Origin: Dastarcus helophoroides
Taxonomy: Eukaryota > Arthropoda > Insecta > Coleoptera > Bothrideridae
Assembly: GCA_028583605.1 (NCBI GenBank)
Contig: CM053331.1
Span: 4,232,008 to 4,296,007 of the forward strand
Direction: 5' to 3'
DNA: 64,000 bases
Shown: one piece after another, positions 47,978 to 57,840 of the stretch
Position numbering within the stretch: position 1 is the stretch's first letter
Layout of the letters: the number at the start of each line of letters is the position of its first letter
Notes under the pieces: generated by a model
The model's database searches: none
What the model saw: the letters and a program-made list of their open reading frames with translations, nothing else
What the model was told of the DNA's origin: nothing
Translations under genes and position numbers: made by a program

Positions 47978-48135
47978 AACAGAAAACTTAGTTTATTCTT
48001 CATGGTGGACTCTTGTTGGAAACATTATGTTTATTAATTTTATTTAACATTTCTGTCAACAAACAATAAAAATTTAAATATTACCAAATTGGGTCGCAGA
48101 AGTGTTAAATAAAATTAATAAACAGAAAACTTAGT
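47978..48135. mobile_element. Short hairpin element with 15-bp flanking direct repeat
   Basis: AACAGAAAACTTAGT is repeated exactly at 47978-47992 and 48121-48135. Between them is a 128-bp insert that contains a 27-bp inverted repeat (GTTTATTAATTTTATTTAAC...) with one mismatch and a ~45-nt loop. A 15-bp target duplication is typical of LINE-mediated insertion. Confidence 0.7.
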
Positions 48136-51100
48136 ATTTTGTAAAAAAGTTAAAATTTCGAAATTGAAATGAAGGTTTCAAAAATTTGATTAAAATATTT
48201 CAAAAAACACTAAATTTGGATTAATAACGTCGAGATAATCAAGATTTCTACAAAACGGTAAAATTTTTAACAAATTTTTCATTGGAATTTGAAAAATTTC
48301 GAGAATTAGTTTGGAAATAATCAGATACTTTGAAAAAGTACAAATTTTGGTTCTGTCGAAAACTAAAAAAAAATGAAAGTAACATTAAAAGCGTAAACTC
48401 ACAATTTTACGAAAAAGTAAACATGAAAAAAGGCGAAATTTTGAAAAAAATCCGAATACGTATTTTTCGAATGTATACTTAAAGTTTGGAAAAAACTATA
48501 AATTTCAAAAATAAAATTAAAATTTGTGGAAATCAAAATTTTAGTTTTCATTTTGAAATTTTCCAAAAAATTTAAAAACTTAAAGAACCGCCCATTTTTG
48601 AAAAAAATCGAAAATTTTCAAAACAATGTCAATATTTCGAAAAATTTTCACAATTTTGAAAAATGGATGAATGTGTAGCGTACCTTCTAGGAATAATATT
48701 TCGGCGTAAACAGTATTATCATTACGTCCTAATGACCTTATCGTCATTGGGATTTTACGATCTTTCTTACAAATATCATTAGAGTTTTGAGAAAAGTATT
48801 TACCCCGAAAGCCATTAGCATTATTTCTAGAAGACGTCAGAACCCCCACTTTTAGGAAAGTGGAGAAGAAAAATTCAACGATGAATTAGGGAGTTCTGTT
48901 CGGGTTTTCAATGGAGTTAGTCCATTTTTGTTATTATTCCTGATTAATATAATGTTTAAAATATAATGTGGTTTTTGTGTTCTAATCGAACCAACATCGC
49001 TACAAATGTTCCAAAAAAATTTTTAAAAAGCAACATTTTCAAAAAAAGGTGAAAGTTTGAAAAAAAAATTTTAAGTGCAAATTTTGAGAGATGTTGAAGT
49101 TTTCATAAAAGTTTAAATTTTCAAAGAAATTAGAATTTTCCAAAAAGTTAATTTTGAAAAAAAATTTAAAATGTCTAGATATTTCAAAATGGTCGAGAAA
49201 ATTGGAAATTTTGAAAAAAGTTAAAATTTCAAAAAAAATTAAAAATTTAATGAATGGGGCAAAAAGAATTTCGAAATTAATAATAAATTGTATTGTTAAA
49301 ATAATTCGAAACTTTTGAAAGTTAAAAATTTTCGAAAAAGTCAAAAGTTGGAAAAATGAATAAGTTTCGAAAAAAGATCAACATTTTTAAAGCCAAAATT
49401 TTAAAAAAAAAATTTTAATCTGGAAAATAGAGCGAAAATTTGAAGAAAAAATGTTGAAATTTTGAAGTCCAAATTTTGAAAAATGCGATTTTTGAGAACA
49501 ACCTTGAAATTACAAGAAAAATAAGAATACTGATCATATATGATAGAATTCGAAATTCTGAGAAAACGAATTTGGAGAATCAAATTTATGTCGAAATTTT
49601 TAAAAAGTCGAATTGAAAAGGTGGAAATTTTTGGAAAAAACAATTTTTTAAGAAGTGCTTATTGTAAAATTTAGGTGAAAAAAACAATACTCATTTTAAT
49701 TTAAAAAATGGAGTTTACAAAACCCTACAAATTTCCCGAATAAAGTCCAAATTTTGAAAATATGAAATTTGAAAAAGTTGGAGAAAAATGGGGAGATTTT
49801 AAGGACTTGGTTAAAATTTGGAAGAGAAACTCAAATTTTTGGAAAAAAACTCGTGGAAATTTCGAAATGAAGAATTTTTGGAAAAAAAGTCAACCCAAGT
49901 ACAAAAACTGGAATAAAATGAGAAATTTCGAGAGGGTTTTTCACTCCACAGCACGTACTAACCATGGTTGAAAACGAATATTGTGATAAAAGTCGAAATT
50001 TTGGGTCCAAAAGTCAAATAACGCGAATATTTCGAAAAGAATTCAAAATTTTGAAAAATATTTGAATTTTCAAAAAATCTCGAAATTTTAAAAAAGGAAA
50101 TATTTAAAAAGGCGAAAATTTGAAAAAAAAAATAGAAATTTTAAAGTCAAACTGAGAAATGTCGAAATTTTAATAAAAGTTAATATTTTTAAAAGAATCA
50201 GAATTTTCTAAAAAGCCAACTTTAAAAAAATCTTCATAAAATATCTAGATATTGCAAAATAGTAAAAAATTTCTAATATAAAAATTTTGAAAAAAGTCAA
50301 ATTTCAAAGAAAAATTCAAAATTTAATAAATGCTGCAAATTTCAAAAAAATCCGAAATTCAAAAAAATTGTAGTTCCAAAACAATTTAAAAATTTTGAAT
50401 GAAAGTTTAAAAAGAAGTGAAAGTTTGGAACAATAGAAAACTTAAAAAATCGAAATTTTAAAGGCAAGACTTTCAAAAAACGTTAAAATTTTGAAAAAAG
50501 TCGACAATGTTAAAAAAGAATCGAACCTTTGAAAAATGTTGAAATTAGCAATAAAGTTGAGGCTTTGAAAAAATGGTATCGAAATTTTTGAAAAAATCTA
50601 AATTTAGAAGTTTTCAAATGTTCAAAAAAAGATTGAAATTCTCAAAGAAGTCAAACCTTTCAATAAAGTCGAAATTTTAAAAATGTCGAAATTTTGAAAA
50701 ATGTTAAAATTTTAACAAACAATTAAATAAAATATTCACAAAAAAGATTTTCAAGAAAAAAGTAAAAATTTTGAAAAAAAAGTCGAAAATTTAAAAAAGT
50801 CCATATTTTGAAGAAATATCGAGTTAAGAAAAAAACAAAAAAAGGGCGACAGAAGTTTAATTTAAGCAAATTGAAATTTTGCAGACATGATTTTCAAAGA
50901 AATTCTAAATTTTGAAAATTCAAAACCTAAAAAAGGCGAAATTTCAAAGCTAAAACTTGCAAAAAAAGTTAAAAGATTGAGAAAAGTGGAATATTTAAAA
51001 AACAATCGAATCTTTGAAAAAATGTCGAAATTATCAGTAGGTTTTGAAAAAATAGAATCGAAATTTTTTAAAAATTCAAAATTTTCGAAGTTTCCAAATG

Positions 51101-52010
51101 TTCAAAAATAGATTGAAATTTTCAAAAAAGTCGAACCTTTCAATAAAGTCGAAATTTTAAAAAAGTCGAACCTTTCAATAAAGTCGAAATTTTAAAAAAG
51201 TCGAGAATTTGAAAAATTGAAATACAGAACTTGTCCCCTGAAACCAAGAAAGATTAAAAAACACAACAAACGTTGCTCTAACGCGTTTCGACAGCTAAAC
51301 TGTCATCTTCAGAGAGATACTCATTATTTCAATTTTTGAAGATAACCAAGGACCGTTCCACCACAATCGAGATTTTTAAAAATGTTATTTTAATAAATAT
51401 TTTAATAAAATTTTCACAAAAATAGATTTTCAAAAAAAAAAATTAAAAGTTCTGAAAAATCGTCGAAAATTTAAAAAAAGGGCACATTTTGAAGAAATGT
51501 CGAGCCTTGAAAAAATCTGACAAAAGTTTAATTTAAAAAAAATTGAAATTTTGCAGTCAAGATTTTCAGATAAATTCAAAATTTCAAAAAGTCAAAACTT
51601 AAAAAAGTCGAAACTTTAAAGCCAAAACTTTCAAAATAAGTTAAAAATTTTAAAGTCGAAAATTTTAAGAATTGAACCCTCGAAAAAATGTCGAAATTAT
51701 CAATAACATCGAGATTAAAAAAAAAAGCGAAATTTTCGAAAAAAATCTGAATTTTCGAGATTTCCAAATTTTCAAAAAAAAATTGAAATTTTCGAAAAGG
51801 TCAAACCTTTCAATAAAGTCGAAGTTTTAAAAAAGTCGAGAAATTGAAAAATGTTAAACTCTTTATAAACATTTAAGTAAAATGTTCACAAAAAATATTT
51901 AAAACAAAAAGTAAAAGTTCTGAAAGATTGTTTAAATTTTTTTTCAAAAAACTCGACATTTTTAAAAAAACTGCAAAGCTTAAAAGCAGAATTTTCATAA
52001 AAAATTAGTT
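48136..52010. repeat. TCGAAATTT repeat sea, A-rich on + strand
   Basis: Long A-rich sea. Related segments recur at 49020-49400 and 50040-50400, at 50600-50720 and 51085-51200, and at 51760-51860 (CAAACCTTTCAATAAAGTCG marker), indicating diverged higher-order duplication. A small non-sea patch at 48660-49010 shows nothing recognised. No gene. Confidence 0.7.
51222..51363. repeat. Dispersed repeat family D, left arm plus tail
   Basis: ATACAGAACTTGTCCCCTGA, then GTTGCTCTAACGCGTTTCG and TCATCTTCAGAGAGATACT, then directly the tail TTTCAATTTTTGAAGATAAC. The right foldback arm seen at 63460-63561 is missing. Confidence 0.75.
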
Positions 52011-52133
52011 AAGAGCCAGTTGGGCTCGTACAATTAGGGTTCCCTACTAGTTACTACAATGAACAATCAATTGACAAATTAAATCATTTTGACTTATGCA
52101 TAAATTTGAAATTTTAGCCAAATTTTATTTTAT
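52011..52133. other. Short unique stretch
   Basis: Leaves the sea at about 52010. Nothing recognised. Confidence 0.3.
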
Positions 52134-52430
52134 TATAATTGAGAATTAAAAAAACTGTCTGTTTTCAAATGCACACTTTTTTCTGTAATCAATTGCAATA
52201 TTTATATGGAATTGGTGACACATTGATAATGTCTTAGGTAAAAAGCATTCATTCGCAATGAGCCACAGTTTGAGGAAACGCCTCGGATTGAGCTAAAATG
52301 TTCGATTCCAACCCCAATTACGGTACTGCGTTCAATTTAATAAATCTGTGCTAACTTCGAAAATATTTAACTCAATGAAATAATGTAGAGACAAATTTGA
52401 TCTGCATTCTAATATTCGGCTAAATAAAGT
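52134..52430 (+). repeat. Dispersed repeat family E, second copy
   Basis: Same order of landmarks as 22910-23215: ACACTTTTTTCT, GTAAAAAGCATTCATTCGCA, TAAAATGTTC, GAGACAAATTTGATCTGCAT. About 75% alike by eye. Terminal repeats not seen. Confidence 0.75.
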
Positions 52431-53425
52431 TTTTTATTTGAAAAATTTATCACTCTAAGGGTCAAAAAATCTTGGAATGCTAACCCATAAAGTATTTTTT
52501 TCTCAAAAACTATTACGATATCGAAAAAACCTGCAGTTTTCTGATATTCCATGACCCAATATCTACTACCTTCGTTTTTAATAAAAGCAAAAATTTTTTA
52601 ATGATTGAAGTTATCAAAAATTCAAATTTTGACATTTTTGAGATGTTGGAGCAAGTGAAAAATTTTGAAAAGCAGAACTTTTGAAAAAGCCGCATCCCTT
52701 TAAAAAGCTATATTTTCCAAAAAATTGCAAATGTGTCTGAATACAAGTTGGGCACCCAAGGGGTTGGGAAGGCCTGGCATAGGGAAACTTAGATCACCAC
52801 TGCCTTAAATTAATCAATCTACAAATTCATTTACTTTTTTCAGCGACTACTTGGCTTTATTATATTGGCACCTTGCGTTACTAAAGGTATTATATACTAT
52901 ATTATATTAATTAAATTAGAACTACGTACCAGCAGAATTCTTACAATAAACTTAATTACCACTACGCATCGTTAGTAATGAAGTTAATCGCTAACTTCAT
53001 TAGTTGCTAGGTGAATTAATAACCGCAAGAACCCCCAAAAGTGTTTATTTTATGCGAAAGCTCCTCGTTTTCTCTAATCCCGAACACAATACGTTCATCT
53101 CCGCTGATTTGTGCACTATCGAGAAATTTAACTCTCATCAGGACCCATTTGCCGCCACGCAGAGGCCGCGTGTCTATTGTTGTGATAAATTCATTTGGGA
53201 ATTTCGATTTAATGGTGGTATCATGTTTTCAATTACGAGGGCTGGTAGCGATCGACTGTACACGATGTTTCATGTTTTCAAAAACATATAAGAAGAAGTA
53301 TTGGTAGGCCAAAAAAAAGGTGGGTATCGTAACAGGCAATAATGTCTAAAACATGCAGTGAAGAAGAAGAGAAGAAGAAGAAGAGGAAGAAAAACATTTC
53401 CAAATGAACATATCCAACATTTTTG
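52431..53425. promoter_or_regulatory. Mostly unique non-coding DNA
   Basis: 52431-52745 is AT-rich with sea-like words. 52800-53330 is of ordinary complexity; the overlapping open frames at 53004-53307 share no recognisable feature. A purine GAAGAA run lies at 53359-53392. Regulatory role unknown. Confidence 0.25.
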
Positions 53426-53712
53426 AAATGAAAACTTTAGGCGCGTTAGATGATTTCGTATAGAGGGTTAAGTAATGGTTTTGCATTACCATCACGCGAC
53501 ACCATTACCAACATGCTTTACTGTTAACGTTGGTATATTGTTAAAGCAAATTTGAGTGATGGTAACAGAAATGATAAGTTTACCTTCAATGAAAAATTGT
53601 TTAACGCGACTAAGAAGTTTAAACGAGATGTTGCACATTACGTGCAAAAAATAGAAAGGGTGTAAGGTTTATGTGTAAGTGATTTAATTATCAATAAATA
53701 TTAGATTCATTT
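53425..53712 (-). repeat. Dispersed repeat family A, partly folded back
   Basis: Mainly the reverse of 14654-14862, ending AATTATCAATAAATATTAGA TTCATTTCC. In its middle a second piece in the opposite sense (GTGATGGTAAC ... GTTTACC ... CGACTAAGAAGTTT) makes the copy palindromic. Confidence 0.7.
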
Positions 53713-53754
53713 CCACACAACTGCAAGCATCTAAACCACACACACGTAGATCTG

Positions 53755-53895
53755 TTTAACAGCATTTATTTTGAAACATTTCCAATATTCTGACTAGTTT
53801 ACTAGTGTGGGTTCGAACTGCTACACTATATAGACACTGTTATTTCCTAGTTTTAAGTTTTCACTTTCGTCGTCAACCTCCAAGACTGCCTAATT
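53755..53895 (-). repeat. Dispersed repeat family C
   Basis: AATATTCTGACTAGTTTACT, then TTCGAACTGCTACACTATAT, then TTTCCTAGTTTTAAGTTTTC, then CCTCCAAGACTGCCTAAT. This is the fullest copy and the reverse of 55672-55800. Confidence 0.65.
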
Positions 53896-53999
53896 TTTTA
53901 AAATTTATTATTATTTTGTTAGGAACCATAACAACCATAAGGCTAGTTCAAATGTTACCCTATTTTATAAAGTCGGATTTTAGTGCTACCGAAAATTCA

Positions 54000-54425
54000 T
54001 TAGACCCCGGAAACCATAACTTACGATGAAATATATCTGTTTATTTAAAAATTCTCTACGGCTTCCTTTCTCCGGATATCAAATACAAAAAAAGGCGAAG
54101 GATTTTATATTTCATATTCGGTAGCTTATTCTTCCAGTGCGATATAAATTACATCGGTTTTTTTGGAGGTATCCCATTGTTCGTTAAATTCGAAATTTCG
54201 TCATTGTTGACGGCCACCTTTTGTCCTCGTTACCGGACAGAGGAACTCCCACATATTTCATGATCTTTGTATACCGCTGTCGCGATATTTTACGCATCTG
54301 ATGCGCCTGTTACAAGATTCTTCCGTCCCTTAATGATTATTCGAAGTAGTCACACGATTGTAACATTTATAAATGTGAATTTAAAGAATATATGAAAGCA
54401 ATAAACATGGAATTTGTCGATTTTA
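54000..54425. promoter_or_regulatory. Unique non-coding island
   Basis: Ordinary-complexity DNA with locally higher GC around 54200-54340 and no open frame of note. A downstream regulatory role is possible but unsupported beyond complexity. Confidence 0.25.
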
Positions 54426-54429
54426 AAAT

Positions 54430-55006
54430 TAAGTCCTAAGGGGGTGAAAAAGGGTATTGAATATTAAGAAATGTTATTATTTTGATCAACAATTTGATCC
54501 AACAATACGAAACTTTAAAAAATTGAAATCTAGGTGTATATACAGATAAAACAAAGTTGTGTTAGTTACACCATTTATAACTCCAGAACAGTTCGATGGA
54601 TTTTTATGATCTTTGCTTTGTTGGATATGCCTTGGCCTCGGATAGCAGAATAACTACTGAAATATCGAAAAAATTGACCAAAACATATTTTATAAGGAAT
54701 TTGTTGATAGCGCCATCTCTAATTCATAACAGGAACATGACAGAAACGTATCACAGCCTGTATTAACCAGTTTCCAGTAGATGGCACTGACTCTTTTTTA
54801 TTTTTAGTGAGTTTTAGTAATTTGTAGTAGCTTTTAGTGATATTTGCATATAATTCACTCGGAAACAGATACGGGACTTTGTCGCGAAACGACAAAGCCT
54901 ATGTGCGAGCGTATTAAATATTTTAACGTAAAATTTAATTCAGCCATTAAATTAAAAAATATTTTACTAATTCTGAGGCGGTACGAAATTCACCAGGGCC
55001 AACTAG
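54430..55006 (+). mobile_element. Non-autonomous Helitron-like element, 3' part
   Basis: Contains CCTAAGGGGGTGAAAAAGGG, then CCAGAACAGTTCGATGGATT, and ends GGCGGTACGAAATTCACCAG GGCCAACTAG at 55006. The GCGGTACGAA...CCAGGGCCAACTAG ending closely resembles the 3' terminus of insect Helitrons, which end in CTAG after a short hairpin. The base after CTAG is C, not the usual T. The 5' TC end is not identified. Confidence 0.65.
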
Positions 55007-55270
55007 CTTTCAAATAAAGTAGAAATCTTGCAGAAAGTAGAAATGTTGCAAAAAGTAGAAATGTTGCAAAAAGTTTAAGATCGTCAAAAAAAGTTATCAT
55101 TTCAAAAGAGGTTAAAACTTAAACTAGGACGATGTTTTGAAAGAGAATCGAATTTTCCAAGTAAAAGTCGAAATTTAAAAAAAAATGACGAAAATTCGAA
55201 AATAAGTGGTAAATTTCAAAAAGTTTTCACCTTAAGAAATAAAAAATAAAATAACAAAAAAAAAACACAG
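55007..55270. repeat. TCGAAATTT repeat sea, short A-rich block
   Basis: AGTAGAAATGTTGCAAAA is tandemly repeated at about 55020-55070, then sea-type words follow. Confidence 0.6.
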
Positions 55271-55299
55271 ATAAATTATAAACTAATCGACCCATGATT

Positions 55300-55640
55300 T
55301 AAAATGTAAGACTTTCAAGAGGAGTAGAAGTCAGCATCTCGCCACACACGAAGGTGTTGTAAGATGTCATAGCTTCTCGCTTAATAAGCGTATATATGCG
55401 CCTTGTAGCTTAAAATGGCTCACGACCTTTCTGGCTCCGTAGACAGGACTTTGCTCTTTGCATTGACAGTAATCTGATCCAGAACCTGCAAAAACCAGAT
55501 CGATATTCGTCTTGCTTCTAAAAGGCCCCAGCATCGCATGCCCCAGTAATAGGATAGTCTATTTAACGCTCGCTTCACTTGCTTTAAAGGTTCAATGTTT
55601 GGCGTTTACGTAATTTGTGCTAAACGGATACGTGCCCCAA
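55300..55640 (-). pseudogene. Remnant of a LINE-type retrotransposon coding region
   Basis: Minus-strand frames read LKQVKRALNRLSYYWGMRCW, then GLLEARRISIWFLQVLD, then after stops a KLQGAYIRLL-like piece. The spacing of KxxRAL...WGL...W...V and a later KLQxxxxRL is like the segment after the reverse transcriptase of R1/Jockey-type LINEs. In-frame stops show it is dead. The family assignment is tentative. Confidence 0.4.
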
Positions 55641-55671
55641 TTGCGTCGACCTAAAAAAAAAATTAGGCAGG

Positions 55672-55800
55672 CTTGGAGGCTACCGACAGAAGTGGAATCT
55701 TAAAACTAGAAAATAACAATGTCTGTGTAGAGTAGTTCGAATTCACTCCAGTAAACAAGAAAATTTTTTGGTACATACCGTATAAAATTCATCCTTTTTG
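55672..55800 (+). repeat. Dispersed repeat family C
   Basis: TTAGGCAGGCTTGGAGGCTA, then GAATCTTAAAACTAGAAAAT, then TAGAGTAGTTCGAATTCACT and CAGTAAACAAG. Matches the reverse of 53755-53895. Confidence 0.65.
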
Positions 55801-56590
55801 TCTAGCTGCTGAGGTTCCTTTCTACTGAGTTTGTAGCAGCAGATGAATATGTATGCTACGAAGATTTTTAAAGCAACCAACATTTCATGATATTAATTAA
55901 AAGAAGTACGTATAAGTCTTGTCAACAATTTTTTTTGAAAGTTAGTAGTACAAAGCATCATTAAGGTCTTAAACAAAAGAATTCTATAATAGATACATTT
56001 TCCCAACTTGATTTTTCGACATAAACTACGAACAGAAATAATTAAATTCGTGATTGTTGTTCCTATGAATGCATCACCTTTTATTATTATTATGTGTTTC
56101 TGCTTCATGTTCGCGATCTACAGCAGGAGTTTCCAGTGATTCTAACTCGGGTGCAATCTGCAGTATATAGTTTTCGTAGATCTAACGCAACTAATTAGTT
56201 CCACCTAGTTGTTCTATTATTTCCGCCGATTGTCCGATGTAATCCTGCTGCTGGGGTTAGGGTTATCATGCGGGGGTATGGGCGAAACGCACAAGGGCGA
56301 CCTGTCCCGCCTGAGCGCATGAGATACGAGAGACTCGCTCGGTGCTTTGACGGATTATACTGCACTAAATAATAGATTACCCGTTTACTAGCCGAAAGTT
56401 ATTACCGAGAAAAGCGATGCATTTCATTTACGTCGCGACTAATCTACAAAAACCGACAGATGGGACATTCCTGCTTGGATCTCGTTATTACCGATTTCGA
56501 CATTGTCTACTCGTTGCAGGAATATCGAATGCACCTTAATGAGTTATTTCAATCGATGTCAGTTCTTTGCTGTACAAACTTATTAGTAAA
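55801..56590. promoter_or_regulatory. Unique non-coding island with K50 homeodomain words
   Basis: High-complexity sequence, GC-rich at 56240-56350. TAATCC at 56240-56245 and GGATTA at 56352-56357 match the K50 homeodomain site. There is no gene; the minus frame 55893-56108 has no feature. A far-downstream otd-1 enhancer or an element of a neighbouring gene is possible; the evidence is weak. Confidence 0.3.
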
Positions 56591-56592
56591 AT

Positions 56593-56830
56593 ACTTATTA
56601 GTCAACCACATAGATACTCAAGAGATCTAAATCCCATTGAGTGATTTGTGACTGCATCTTACGAGAAACATTTTAGCTCTGCGCTAATTGATGAAATTAT
56701 CACTATTACTACTTATTAGTCAACCACATAGATACTCAAGAGATCTAAATCCCATTGAGTGATTTGTGACTGAATCTTACGAGGAACATTTTAGCTCTGT
56801 GCTAATTGATGAAATTATCGCTGCAACTAC
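56593..56830 (+). pseudogene. Tandem duplicated Tc1/mariner-type transposase scrap
   Basis: Two 118-bp copies start ACTTATTAGTCAACCACATA at 56593 and 56711. Each encodes QPHRYSRDLNPIE, a stop, then F, followed by a KHFSSALIDEII-like stretch. SRDLNPIE corresponds to the SPDLNPIE motif around the third catalytic residue of Tc1/mariner transposases. The copies differ at few positions, so the duplication is recent although the transposase was already dead. Confidence 0.6.
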
Positions 56831-57840
56831 TTATACACGATGTAACCAAAGTCATTAAATCAATTCCGTAGTGAAACAGTCGGACGTGCTACAGCTGAAA
56901 ATATTCAGAACCAACAACTACACATCAGTTTCGGCCTCCCCCGACCTCGTCAATTTCGTACTATTTATTCCCTAAACATCGTGTCTAGGAATAAACGAAA
57001 TGAAGTAGCGTATCAAGGGAAATTCAAAATACGCAAAACAAAGTTTTTATTTCATATGACAAGCCATAGAAAAAGGACAAGAGAGTGCATGCTATATAGT
57101 GCAACATATTTAAGAGTGGTCAAAGTTTGTTGCAATCAACGGTCCTTACTTTCGGGCGTTAACAGGAATGCAATTCATCAGCAATGCAGGAAGACTAGTA
57201 GGCACGTGTCTGGCTAATGAACGGGTCACGTGCGATTTAATCTGGTTGATCTAGTGGCTAGGTTGGTACACGTGGCCTCTATCCCAGTATGACAATTGAC
57301 ATTGTAACCTAACTCCACTCACACATACAGCTTCCCATTGAAAACGAGGAAATGAAAATTATTAATTTGCAATATGAGAGCAGATAATCTATTAATTCAT
57401 ATAACGTAAAAGCGAATTGAATGAGGTTTTTACTTTTATGGTATTATAAACCACCCACGAAATACTTGAGAGTTTATTCAGAGCAAAAGGGCAGAGATAA
57501 GGAAGATACGTGAAAGTATGGAAGTATAGAAGGGTTAACAATGACTTTTACAGTTTTTTTTGTCAAAATTGGGTTCTTTAAGTAAATTACTGTCTTCCAA
57601 TAATTGTAGATTTGACCTACAATTGTTAGTTCGACTTGCTTCCTTCGATTTAAAATTCCAAATTTGACCAGTGTTGCCATATATTTGAAGGTGAAATTCC
57701 GCACATACGCAGTTAAAATTATCTTATTTTCACAAAAATTACCGTACGATATTTTACTACTTGTTACCCGTCTTAAAAACTTCTATTTAGTATTAATAAA
57801 TACACTACAAAACTTGAAAAAAGTTTATTTAATTTTTTTG
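56831..57840. other. Unique AT-rich DNA, nothing firm
   Basis: Ordinary complexity. The open frames at 56981-57217, 57474-57704 and 57664-57846 are short, overlap or lack features. CACGTG words at 57227 and 57270 may be chance. Confidence 0.35.

Noticed and set aside
52134..52430. A second otd gene near 52 kb, because of the match to sequence beside exon 2
   Set aside because: Only the non-coding family E segment is shared; no homeodomain codons are present nearby.
53004..53307. Two overlapping ~90-residue open frames
   Set aside because: Different frames of the same DNA, with no recognised motif; chance openness in a unique stretch is likelier.
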